64,000 nt of DNA from contig NZ_OY761461.1 of the NCBI RefSeq assembly GCF_963664555.1, forward strand, positions 2,108,001-2,172,000. The letters are read 5' to 3'. The position numbers and the translations under genes were made by a program. Below are positions 8,611 through 16,040 of the stretch, piece by piece; the stretch's first letter is position 1, and each line of letters begins with the position of its first letter. The DNA is from Labilibaculum sp. Its GTDB lineage: Bacteria; Bacteroidota; Bacteroidia; Bacteroidales; Marinifilaceae. Under the pieces are notes generated by a model that had not been told where the DNA came from, made no database searches, and saw nothing but the letters and a program-made list of their open reading frames with translations.

Positions 8611-9432
8611 ATGGATATGGATGTTGTATTTGGTAAATCGGATCAATTGTTTACGATGGCAATGGAGTACGCCCCGAAATTATTATTGGCTTTAGTAACT
8701 TTAGTAATTGGATTATGGATTATTAAAGCAATTGTAAAAGGCATTGCTAAGGTGATGGACAAGAGGGATATGGATGCTACTTTGAAACCTTTTATTGTAA
8801 GTTTATTTGGAGTCCTTCTGAAAGTTATGTTGTTTATTTCCGTAGTGGGAATGGTTGGTGTTCAGATGACCTCATTTATTGCAATTTTAGGAGCTGCAGG
8901 TTTGGCGGTTGGTATGGCTTTATCAGGTACTTTACAGAATTTTGCAGGTGGAGTAATGATTTTAATTTTCAAGCCATTTAAGGTTGGTGATGTGTTGGAA
9001 GCTCAGGGGTACGCTGGAGTTGTTCAGGAAATTCAACTTTTTAATACAATAATGCTTTCTTTTGATAATAAAACCATTATTATTCCAAACGGAGGTTTAT
9101 CTACTGGTTCTATGATTAATTATTCCACTCAAGCAACTCGAAGAGTTGATATGAAATTTGGAATTGGTTATTCTGACGATATTGATAAGGCAAAAGAGAT
9201 TCTTAACGGATTGTTGGCTAATCATGAATGTGTACTTAAAGATCCGGCTCATTTTATCGCAGTTTCGGAGTTGGCAGACAGTTCTGTTAATTTTACCGTA
9301 AGAGCATGGGTAAATGCAGCTGATTACTGGACAGTTTTCTTTTATATGCAAGAAACGGTAAAGAAGGAATTCGACAAAAATAATGTAGGAATTCCTTTTC
9401 CACAAAGGGATATTCACGTGTATAATCATTAA
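8611..9432 (+). CDS. mscS: MscS-family mechanosensitive channel
   Basis: The 273-aa inner-membrane protein has three N-terminal transmembrane helices (about 17-40, 60-85 and 90-125). TM3 carries the Gly/Ala-rich pore pattern GAAGLAVGMALSGTLQNFAGG, split here as GAAGLAVGMALSG then LQNFAGG. A cytoplasmic beta domain (PFKVGDVLEAQGYAGVVQEI) and alpha-beta C-terminal domain follow. It opens under membrane tension to release solutes during hypo-osmotic shock. Length matches E. coli MscS. It is followed by a strong terminator and appears monocistronic. Confidence 0.93.
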   Translation: MDMDVVFGKSDQLFTMAMEYAPKLLLALVTLVIGLWIIKAIVKGIAKVMDKRDMDATLKPFIVSLFGVLLKVMLFISVVGMVGVQMTSFIAILGAAGLAVGMALSGTLQNFAGGVMILIFKPFKVGDVLEAQGYAGVVQEIQLFNTIMLSFDNKTIIIPNGGLSTGSMINYSTQATRRVDMKFGIGYSDDIDKAKEILNGLLANHECVLKDPAHFIAVSELADSSVNFTVRAWVNAADYWTVFFYMQETVKKEFDKNNVGIPFPQRDIHVYNH

Positions 9433-9449
9433 AAAATTAAAAATGACAC

Positions 9450-9481
9450 AAAAAAGGGAGGTTTTTGCCTCCCTTTTTTTA
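9450..9481 (+). terminator. intrinsic terminator after mscS
   Basis: AAAAAAGGGAGG pairs with CCTCCCTTTTTT (12 bp) around a 6-nt loop. Confidence 0.9.
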
Positions 9482-9506
9482 TTAACCGATATCAGATAAG
9501 TAGGAA

Positions 9507-9542
9507 TTGATGTAATAACACGAAATGTATTTTCTATTTTTG
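9507..9542 (+). promoter_or_regulatory. probable promoter of DUF748 gene
   Basis: TATTTTTG at 9535-9542 fits the -7 consensus. TTG at 9507-9509 is 25 nt upstream, slightly longer than the usual spacing. Confidence 0.4.
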
Positions 9543-9564
9543 TTTTGGAAATTTTAAAATTATT

Positions 9565-11760
9565 ATGATGAAACTTACAAAAGGCAAAATAATAATATGC
9601 ACAATTGTTTTTGTGCTGTTTTTTATCTTTTTAATGCTGTCTGCAATTGTTAAATATTGGGTGAATAAGAATTCGGAGGAAGTGATTGGTCGTAAAATTG
9701 AAATTTCAGAACTCCATTTTAATTATGCCAAGGTTTCGGCACGGGTAAAAGGATTTAAATTATACGAATTGGATGGAAATAGCAATTTTGTTTCTTTCGA
9801 AGAGTTGTATGTGAACATTAACCCATGGAAATTATTGTCTGGAGAGTATGCTGTGAGTGAAATCTATTTAGATGGATTGAATGTATCGGTAATAAAAAAA
9901 TTAGAAGAATTTAATTTTGATGATCTGATAAAAGAAGATAGTTTGCATGCTATTGATAGCACTAATACAAAAGAGGACAAGGAGCTTGTAAAGTTTGAAA
10001 TTCGTAATATTAAAATTAAAAACGGGCACGTCAATTACCTTGACTTTGAAAAAGACAACAATATTGATCTTAAGGATATTAATATTGAGTTGCCTTTAAT
10101 CGCATGGAATAATGACAAATCAGAGATGGGTGTTAATTTTTCAATGGGAAAAACTGGTGATGTACATATTAATGCAGATGTTGACCATTCCAGCCAACGA
10201 TACGTTATTAATTTAGGAGTAAAATCACTTGATGTTACTCCTTTTGTTGCCTATTTAAAAGACTATATGCTTGTTTCAAAATTGGAAGGAGATCTAGATA
10301 CTCAAATTGTTATCGATGGTAGTATGAATGATTTCATGGATGTATGCATTAAAGGAAATACGACATTAAATGATTTTTCGGTAAGTGATGCAGACGGAAA
10401 CCCTTTTATTGCAGCAAAATCGACTAAAGTTAGTTTAGATTCTCTTCATATTGGATCAGCTTATTACAAAATAGGATCAGTGGATATTGATTCTATGGTG
10501 ATGTATGCCTCTCTCTATCCTGAGGTCAGTAGTTTTGAAAAAATTTTTCAGCCTATGTTGGTCTCTGATTCAATTTCTGAAAATAACCTAATTAAAGAAG
10601 ATGCAGCATCTGTTTTGTTTTATCAGATTGACACAATTTCTCTTAGCAGAGGAGTCGTGAGATTTGCAGATCATACACTAAATCGAAAATTTGTTTACGA
10701 TTTGAATGATATCCAGATGGATATAGGGACAGTTAATCCTGAAAGTTTAAAAATACCAGTAGTTTATTCATTGAACTTGAATGGCGGAGGAAGATCTTCA
10801 GGCTTGGCATCTTTTAGTTTGAAAGACGTTTATAAATTTAACTTACGTGGAAAGATTGAAAGGCTTGATTTAATGAGTTTTTCGCCCTATACAGAGTTTT
10901 ATATTGCCAGGCCAATTACTCAGGGAGAGCTTAATTACACTTGTAATATTGATTTGACGGCAATTGCATTGGATAATTTGAATAAAATAAAAATTTCCGA
11001 ATTTGAATTTGGGAATAAAACCAGTGATCCAAATACAATTAAAGCTCCTGTTCGTTTGGCTTTGTATCTATTAAAGGATAAAGATGATCTTATTAAATTC
11101 GATTTGCCTGTATCGGGAAATCCAAAAGATCCGGAATTTAGAATAGGGAAAATTATATGGAAGACATTCATGAATTTTTTGGTGAAAACTGCTGGTAAAC
11201 CTTTTGGGTTATTGGGTAATTTAGTTGGAGCAAATCCTGAGAGTATTGAAAAAATACCATTTCATTTTTTACAGGATAGTTTGGATATTGCACAAAAAAA
11301 TACATTGGAAACAATTGCAGGCATACTGAAGAAAAAATCGGATTTAAAATTTCTATTTTCACAGGAAACAAATATTGGTGAAGAAAAGATTCTGCTTGCC
11401 GTAAGAGAATGTGCAGATCGTTTTTTTCAATCAGCAGCTATGGAGGAGATGATTATACCGAATCTTCAATTAATGGAATGGGCAAATAACAGTCCGGAAT
11501 TTAGAACTTATATTTTTAATCAGGATCGGTCGAATGCGGAACAATCAATTCAAGACAATTGTGTTGCTGTAATTGGAGAACAGGAAATAAGCATTTTATT
11601 CGAGAAGCTTTATGATAAAAGAAATAATATGGTTTCAGATTACCTGATAAATAGCTTATTGGTAGGTGTTAACTCATTTGAAATGAAAAAAGCTGATTTA
11701 AGAAATTTGTCTGAGGAACAACGTTCTCCAAATTTTCGAATTGAAGTCTCGTTACAATAA
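9565..11760 (+). CDS. DUF748/AsmA-like envelope protein
   Basis: The 731-aa protein has one N-terminal transmembrane helix (about 9-32) followed by a very long beta-rich periplasmic region. Repeated patterns such as EIYLDGLNVSV, FEIRNIKIKNGHVNYLD and KGNTTLNDFSVSD resemble DUF748 and AsmA-like domains. AsmA-like proteins form long hydrophobic-groove bridges implicated in phospholipid transport between membranes; that role is inferred from the superfamily. It ends without a strong terminator, and a promoter for the next gene lies just downstream. The first of two adjacent ATGs (9565, 9568) is used. Confidence 0.75.
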   Translation: MMKLTKGKIIICTIVFVLFFIFLMLSAIVKYWVNKNSEEVIGRKIEISELHFNYAKVSARVKGFKLYELDGNSNFVSFEELYVNINPWKLLSGEYAVSEIYLDGLNVSVIKKLEEFNFDDLIKEDSLHAIDSTNTKEDKELVKFEIRNIKIKNGHVNYLDFEKDNNIDLKDINIELPLIAWNNDKSEMGVNFSMGKTGDVHINADVDHSSQRYVINLGVKSLDVTPFVAYLKDYMLVSKLEGDLDTQIVIDGSMNDFMDVCIKGNTTLNDFSVSDADGNPFIAAKSTKVSLDSLHIGSAYYKIGSVDIDSMVMYASLYPEVSSFEKIFQPMLVSDSISENNLIKEDAASVLFYQIDTISLSRGVVRFADHTLNRKFVYDLNDIQMDIGTVNPESLKIPVVYSLNLNGGGRSSGLASFSLKDVYKFNLRGKIERLDLMSFSPYTEFYIARPITQGELNYTCNIDLTAIALDNLNKIKISEFEFGNKTSDPNTIKAPVRLALYLLKDKDDLIKFDLPVSGNPKDPEFRIGKIIWKTFMNFLVKTAGKPFGLLGNLVGANPESIEKIPFHFLQDSLDIAQKNTLETIAGILKKKSDLKFLFSQETNIGEEKILLAVRECADRFFQSAAMEEMIIPNLQLMEWANNSPEFRTYIFNQDRSNAEQSIQDNCVAVIGEQEISILFEKLYDKRNNMVSDYLINSLLVGVNSFEMKKADLRNLSEEQRSPNFRIEVSLQ

Positions 11761-11797
11761 AAATTTAATACGAATAATAATCCTGATGCATAGTATC

Positions 11798-11828
11798 TTG
11801 TAAAACCAGGTGTTTTTTTATATGTTTG
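11798..11828 (+). promoter_or_regulatory. consensus promoter of padR-like gene
   Basis: TTG at 11798-11800, a 20-nt spacer and TATGTTTG at 11821-11828. The ATG at 11836 follows 8 nt after the -7 element, leaving a leader of about 3 nt. Confidence 0.7.
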
Positions 11829-11835
11829 TTAAACC

Positions 11836-12189
11836 ATGAATGAAGAAATAAATTTATATTTTATAACGAAGTGGAAGTCTCAATTTAAAAAGGGACTTCT
11901 GGAATATATTATTTTGCTGCTATTAAGGTCTAGGCCATGTTATGGATACGAGCTGATTAGTGAGATGAATCAATTTACATCACTCGAAATTGCTGAGGGA
12001 ACTATTTATCCCCTTTTGAATCGATTGAAGAAAGAAAAATTGGTTACCTCTGAATGGGCCGAAATGGATACAGGTATTCCACGAAAGTATTATAAACTTA
12101 CCGAAGAAGGAACTGCTCATCTAATGGTGATGAGAGAATATGTTGATGCTTTAAACCTTTCGATTGAGAGGATCAAAGAAAGTGTTTAA
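11836..12189 (+). CDS. PadR-family transcriptional regulator
   Basis: The 117-aa protein contains the PadR winged helix: KGLLEYIILLLLRSRPCYGYEL (read as KGLLEYIILLLL then RSRPCYGYEL), the recognition segment EGTIYPLLNRLKKEKLV and the wing GIPRKYYKLTEEG. PadR proteins are dimeric repressors responding to small molecules or envelope stress. The next gene, a glycerol kinase paralogue, starts 31 bp downstream, so the two are probably one transcript and the regulator may control it. The usual PadR partners (DUF1700 or PspC proteins, or transporters) are absent. Confidence 0.88.
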   Translation: MNEEINLYFITKWKSQFKKGLLEYIILLLLRSRPCYGYELISEMNQFTSLEIAEGTIYPLLNRLKKEKLVTSEWAEMDTGIPRKYYKLTEEGTAHLMVMREYVDALNLSIERIKESV

Positions 12190-12220
12190 ATAACCAGAGA
12201 AATCATATAATTAGTAGGTG

Positions 12221-13717
12221 ATGAAGAAGTATATTTTGTCCTTGGATCAAGGAACCTCAGTGTCGAAAGCAATAATATTTAATAAGGATGGAGAAATTGT
12301 TTCTTTGGTTCAAAAAGAATATGAACAATACTATCCTAAGCCCGGCTGGATTGAACAGGATGCCAAGGAGATTTGGTATTCTCAGGCATCAGTTGCAGAA
12401 GAGGTTTTGGAAAAAGCGGGCCTGACCGGAGCAGATATTGCAGGTATAGGTATTACGAACCAAAGGGAAACTACTATTATTTGGGATAAGGAAACTGGTC
12501 AGCCTATTTACAATGCTATTGTTTGGCAGGATAAACGTACTTCTCATATTTGTGATGAATTGAAGAAACGAGGTTACGCTTCCTTGATAAAAGCAAAGAC
12601 GGGTTTAATTCTTGATGCTTTCTTTTCCGCAACAAAAATAAAATGGCTTCTTGATAATGTTGAAGGAGCAAGAGAAAGAGCAGAAAGAGGTGAACTGGCT
12701 TTTGGTACCGTAGATAGTTGGTTAATTTGGAAGCTTACAAAAGGAGAAAAGCATGTTACAGATGTGTCTAATGCAAGTCGTACAATGCTTTATAATATCC
12801 ATAAATTGGAATGGGATCAGGAGATTTTGGATATCATGAACATTCCAGCATCACTACTGCCAAAAGTATGCTCATCCAGTGAAGTGTACGGAAGTACAAA
12901 AAGATCGATGTTTGGGACTGATATACCAATCTCCGGAATTTGTGGAGATCAGCAGGCTGCTTTGTTTGGACAGGTTTGTTTTGAGAAGGGAATGGTGAAA
13001 AATACATACAATACGGGTTGTTTTATTTTAATGAATACCGGAGATCAGCCGGTTGAATCAAAAAACGACCTGATTACGACAATTGCCTGGAGTATTGGAG
13101 ACAAGGTTACTTATGCACTTGAAGGAAGTGTATTTATTGGTGGTGCGGTGGTTCAGTGGCTCCGCGATGGTTTGGGTTTAATTCACTCCACCGAGGAAAT
13201 TGAAATTCTTGCTCTTACCGAAAAGGATAATGGTGGGGTGTATATTGTACCTGCTTTTACTGGATTAGGAGCACCTTATTGGGATCAATACGCCAGAGGA
13301 ACATTTTGGGGATTGAATATGGGAACTAGTATTGGTCATATTGCCCGGGCTTCATTAGAATCGATTGCTCACAGATCATCAGATGTATTGAAAGCAATGG
13401 AAGCTGACTCGGGGATGAAATTTAAACAACTCAGAGCAGGAGGGACTATGGTGAATAATACCTTACTTCAATATCAGGCTGATTTTTATGATATTCCTGT
13501 GGTTCAATCTAGAATTAAGGAGATTGCAGCATTGGGAGCAGCCTATTTGGCAGGATTGGGAGTTGGCTTCTGGAAAGATACAGATGAAATAAGAGAACAT
13601 TGGAAGATAGCAAAGGAATTTAATGTTTTAATGGAAAAAGACACTGTAGCTCATCATAAAAAATATTGGGACAAGGCAGTAAGTCGTTCCTTAAATTGGA
13701 TCGATTCTGATGAATAA
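12221..13717 (+). CDS. glycerol kinase-like FGGY kinase, atypical paralogue
   Basis: The 498-aa FGGY-family kinase is full length and clearly related to GlpK (NQRET at 80-84, VWQD, GDQQAALFGQ). It differs from the canonical copy at 17981 at several functional positions. The phosphate-binding DQGTTSSR reads DQGTSVSK; the glycerol-contact Tyr135 is Phe134 (LDAFFSATK); the YGTGCF loop is YNTGCF; and the adenine-site VDGGA is AGGTM. The catalytic Asp in GDQQ and the Arg-Glu pair are kept. It may have lower activity or another polyol substrate. ATG 12221 is preferred to the adjacent GTG 12218. The IS begins 18 bp after its stop. Confidence 0.8.
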   Translation: MKKYILSLDQGTSVSKAIIFNKDGEIVSLVQKEYEQYYPKPGWIEQDAKEIWYSQASVAEEVLEKAGLTGADIAGIGITNQRETTIIWDKETGQPIYNAIVWQDKRTSHICDELKKRGYASLIKAKTGLILDAFFSATKIKWLLDNVEGARERAERGELAFGTVDSWLIWKLTKGEKHVTDVSNASRTMLYNIHKLEWDQEILDIMNIPASLLPKVCSSSEVYGSTKRSMFGTDIPISGICGDQQAALFGQVCFEKGMVKNTYNTGCFILMNTGDQPVESKNDLITTIAWSIGDKVTYALEGSVFIGGAVVQWLRDGLGLIHSTEEIEILALTEKDNGGVYIVPAFTGLGAPYWDQYARGTFWGLNMGTSIGHIARASLESIAHRSSDVLKAMEADSGMKFKQLRAGGTMVNNTLLQYQADFYDIPVVQSRIKEIAALGAAYLAGLGVGFWKDTDEIREHWKIAKEFNVLMEKDTVAHHKKYWDKAVSRSLNWIDSDE

Positions 13718-13735
13718 AAAAATCTATTTTTTATA

Positions 13736-13753
13736 AAGAAAGAGGATGTCTCA
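13736..13753 (+). repeat. IS left terminal inverted repeat
   Basis: AAGAAAGAGGATGTCTCA; matches the right end at 17 of 18 positions. Confidence 0.75.
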
Positions 13754-13778
13754 TAACAAAGTAGACATCCTCTTTTTC
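13739..13778. terminator. subterminal hairpin of the IS acting as terminator
   Basis: AAAGAGGATGTCT pairs perfectly with AGACATCCTCTTT (13 bp) around an 11-nt loop, followed by T-rich DNA. It would stop transcription leaving the glpK-like gene and also block read-through into the IS. Confidence 0.75.
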
Positions 13779-13912
13779 ATGATCTTTTGTTTTTTTGAGA
13801 TTAAACTGCCTTATACTGCTTATTTGTTTTTGGAAGTCTTTTTTACCTCCAATATGCAAAACAGAGGTTTCATATAGAGGAAATAGGACTTCAAAAGAAT
13901 TAAGAAAGGCCG

Positions 13913-15463
13913 TTAGGCCACTTTTCTACTATTCATTTTCTTAAGATTTATGGCTAGAGCCAATAATCCCATTTCGATTTCTACTTTTTCTTTGCCACGA
14001 AGTAAAAATCGTTTAAATCCTTTATTGTGTTTAAGGTTACCAAAAGCGGCCTCTACATCAACCGGTCTTTGACTCCTGTGCTTCAATCCTTCTTCTGAGG
14101 TTAAATGTTCTCGTGCTTTACTTCTTAATTCGTTAAGTCGGTGATTAATCTGAATCGTTCGATTACCTTTTGCTTTGTGACACATCCCCCTAAGTGGGCA
14201 TCCGTTACAGTTTTGAGCTTGATAAACATGGATTGTCTTAAAATGACCGGCTTGGCTTTTTTCCTTTTTTATCTTCTTAAGATTCATTACTTGTCCCATT
14301 GGGCAGTAGTAAATATCCTGTTTAGAGTCGTAGAATAAATTGTTGGGGTGAAACTCGCAATAAGTTTTGGCTCCCTTCTTTTGTTCTTTATGAAAGTAAT
14401 TGTATTTCACAAAAGAGGTTAATCCTTCCGCTTCAAGAAATTCATAATTCTCCTCAGACCCATAACCGGAATCTGCACATACGCTGTTTAGTTTGTCTGG
14501 ATACAACTGTTGAACCTCTTTCATATGAGGTATAAAGGTTTTTGTATCGGTTGGATTATTATGGTTTGAATAATTTACAATGAATTGATTTTGTGTGCTA
14601 AACTGCAGGTTATATCCTGGTTTTAGCTGACCATTTTGCATATAGTCATCCTTCATTCGCATAAAGGTTGCATCCGGATCCGTTTTTGAATAACTATTTC
14701 GCTCTTCCAATATCTTTAGCTTTTGCTCGTTTTTTCGGAGATTATCAGCATAATTCTTCTTGGCATAGTTGAGTTGCCGGCGTTTCTTAGCATCCACTTT
14801 CTTATCCCTCAAGGCCTCATTAATTGTCTCAATGGTCTGCTCTATTTTTTCTGGATCAACATCACTTAAATCGGGCTTACTTACATTTGCTAAATCCGAT
14901 TTGGCTACCTGCTCTGTATAATCCCAAAGTTCCCCCAACCGATCCTTCATGCGTTGGATATTCTTTTGAATGGCTTTACCCCAAACAAACGAAAACTTAT
15001 TTGCATTGGCCTCGATCTTGGTGCCATCGACATATATGGTTTGTAGATCAATATGTCCGGAATCTACCAGTAACAGGACTACTTGACTGAACACTTCCTT
15101 TAAAACACCTTTTAATCGACTGCTTCTAAAGCGGGCAATCGTATTGTGATCTGGCTTTTGCATCCCTGACAACCACATGAAATGTACATTTTCTGATGCC
15201 GCCTGCTCTATTTTTCGAGAGGAATATACATTACACAAATAGGAATAAACTAATAACTTAAGCATCATTTTGGGATGATAGGCCTTTGCTCCCGTATAAC
15301 TGTATTTTTCAAGGATACGATCTATCTGGACACCATCAATAATACTGCTGATGGTACGAACAGGGTGTTCAGATGATATGAAATCCGAGAGAGAAGGCGG
15401 AAAAAGAATCATCTGGTTTTGATGATAGGCTTTGAAATGAGATTTTTGAGGGACTAATTTCAT
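13913..15463 (-). CDS. IS1182-family transposase
   Basis: The 516-aa DDE transposase is intact. The N-terminal DUF772-type region includes SDFISSEHPVRTISSIIDG, KMMLKLLVYSYLCNVYSSRK and PDHNTIARFRSSRL. The first catalytic Asp is in YVDGTKIEANANK, the second in CADSGYGSEENYEF, and the Glu in VDVEAAFGNLKHNKGF. A Cys cluster (CNGCPLRGMC) sits before the last motif, as in this family. It has no frameshift or internal stop, so the element may still be active. Confidence 0.93.
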   Translation of the reverse strand: MKLVPQKSHFKAYHQNQMILFPPSLSDFISSEHPVRTISSIIDGVQIDRILEKYSYTGAKAYHPKMMLKLLVYSYLCNVYSSRKIEQAASENVHFMWLSGMQKPDHNTIARFRSSRLKGVLKEVFSQVVLLLVDSGHIDLQTIYVDGTKIEANANKFSFVWGKAIQKNIQRMKDRLGELWDYTEQVAKSDLANVSKPDLSDVDPEKIEQTIETINEALRDKKVDAKKRRQLNYAKKNYADNLRKNEQKLKILEERNSYSKTDPDATFMRMKDDYMQNGQLKPGYNLQFSTQNQFIVNYSNHNNPTDTKTFIPHMKEVQQLYPDKLNSVCADSGYGSEENYEFLEAEGLTSFVKYNYFHKEQKKGAKTYCEFHPNNLFYDSKQDIYYCPMGQVMNLKKIKKEKSQAGHFKTIHVYQAQNCNGCPLRGMCHKAKGNRTIQINHRLNELRSKAREHLTSEEGLKHRSQRPVDVEAAFGNLKHNKGFKRFLLRGKEKVEIEMGLLALAINLKKMNSRKVA

Positions 15464-15529
15464 ATCTCTAAAATAAGAAATCAGTGATAAATATAAAAAA
15501 CTATAAAACGAAAAAGAGACTATCTCATT

Positions 15530-15547
15530 TGAGACAGCCTCTTTCTT
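15530..15547 (-). repeat. IS right terminal inverted repeat
   Basis: TGAGACAGCCTCTTTCTT on the plus strand, the complement of the left repeat with one mismatch. Upstream bases fold it into an imperfect 15-bp hairpin. Confidence 0.75.
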
Positions 15548-15682
15548 GTTTATAGAAGTTTGTTTCTTTATTTTAAAGAATTACAACACTTATTTTTAAC
15601 ATTAAGTGACTGATTAATAGCAACCTATTAGTGTATGGTGAAATTTAGATTAAATAAAAATTAACGATTATAATACCACATA

Positions 15683-15719
15683 CCTTGCAAAGCTAAGTAT
15701 TTTATTTAGCTTTGTAAGG
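15683..15719 (+). promoter_or_regulatory. glpD-operon promoter embedded in a 14-bp palindrome
   Basis: TTG at 15685-15687, a 19-nt spacer and TAGCTTTG at 15707-15714 match the Bacteroidota promoter consensus. Both elements lie in an inverted repeat (arms 15683-15696 and 15706-15719, 14 bp with one G-T) with a 9-nt centre. A dimeric regulator bound here would cover the promoter. Predicted transcription start is about 15719, giving a leader of about 138 nt to the small ORF. Confidence 0.6.
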
Positions 15720-15764
15720 AAGGATTTATTAAAGGCTTTAGAAAAATCTAAATAATAAACCGAA

Positions 15765-15788
15765 GGAAGTAATACTTCCAATTTTTTT
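15765..15788 (+). terminator. possible attenuator in the glpD leader
   Basis: GGAAGT / ACTTCC with a 3-nt loop, followed by AA and seven T, located between the promoter and the first ORF. Its position suggests conditional termination, which is inference. Confidence 0.45.
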
Positions 15789-15856
15789 CACAAGAAACAT
15801 AGTTATACTATGTACTGTGTATACAGATTTAATTTTTAAATGAAAATTATTTAGCA

Positions 15857-16003
15857 ATGGAAGATCAGAGATTTAATTTAGAAGTAGGCGATCGCCTTTA
15901 CGACTTTTTCCTCGACATTTTGGTGCTGCAAAAAAACAACTGTGTTCGCGATGAGGAAAATGTTTATGGAAGTATTTGGGAGTTTTGGGAAAAAGAACTT
16001 TAA
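15857..16003 (+). CDS. small ORF (48 aa) upstream of glpD
   Basis: An ATG-initiated frame encodes 48 residues starting MEDQRFNLEVGDRLYDFFLD and ending IWEFWEKEL. It is acidic, has a believable amphipathic and aromatic composition and no signal peptide. It lies 37 bp before glpD, downstream of the consensus promoter, so the two would share an mRNA. I do not recognise a family. It could encode a small regulator or act through translation as a leader peptide; it could also be a chance frame. Confidence 0.5.
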   Translation: MEDQRFNLEVGDRLYDFFLDILVLQKNNCVRDEENVYGSIWEFWEKEL

Positions 16004-16040
16004 TAGTTCAGATTAGGAATAAACTGTTTATTGAACTGTT

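Larger units (their letters stand above)
13736..15547 (-). mobile_element. IS1182-family insertion sequence, complete
   Basis: This element of about 1.8 kb has imperfect 18-bp terminal inverted repeats (AAGAAAGAGGATGTCTCA on the left, and the complement of the right end reading AAGAAAGAGGCTGTCTCA, 17 of 18 identical). It contains one intact transposase gene on the minus strand. Both ends can fold into internal hairpins. I could not define a target duplication with confidence; TTATA-like bases flank both sides. It separates the glpK-like gene from the glpD leader. Confidence 0.8.

Noticed and set aside
13726..15557. Target-site duplication of the IS
   Set aside because: TTATA-like bases occur on both sides but not flush with the inverted repeats, so I could not define a duplication.
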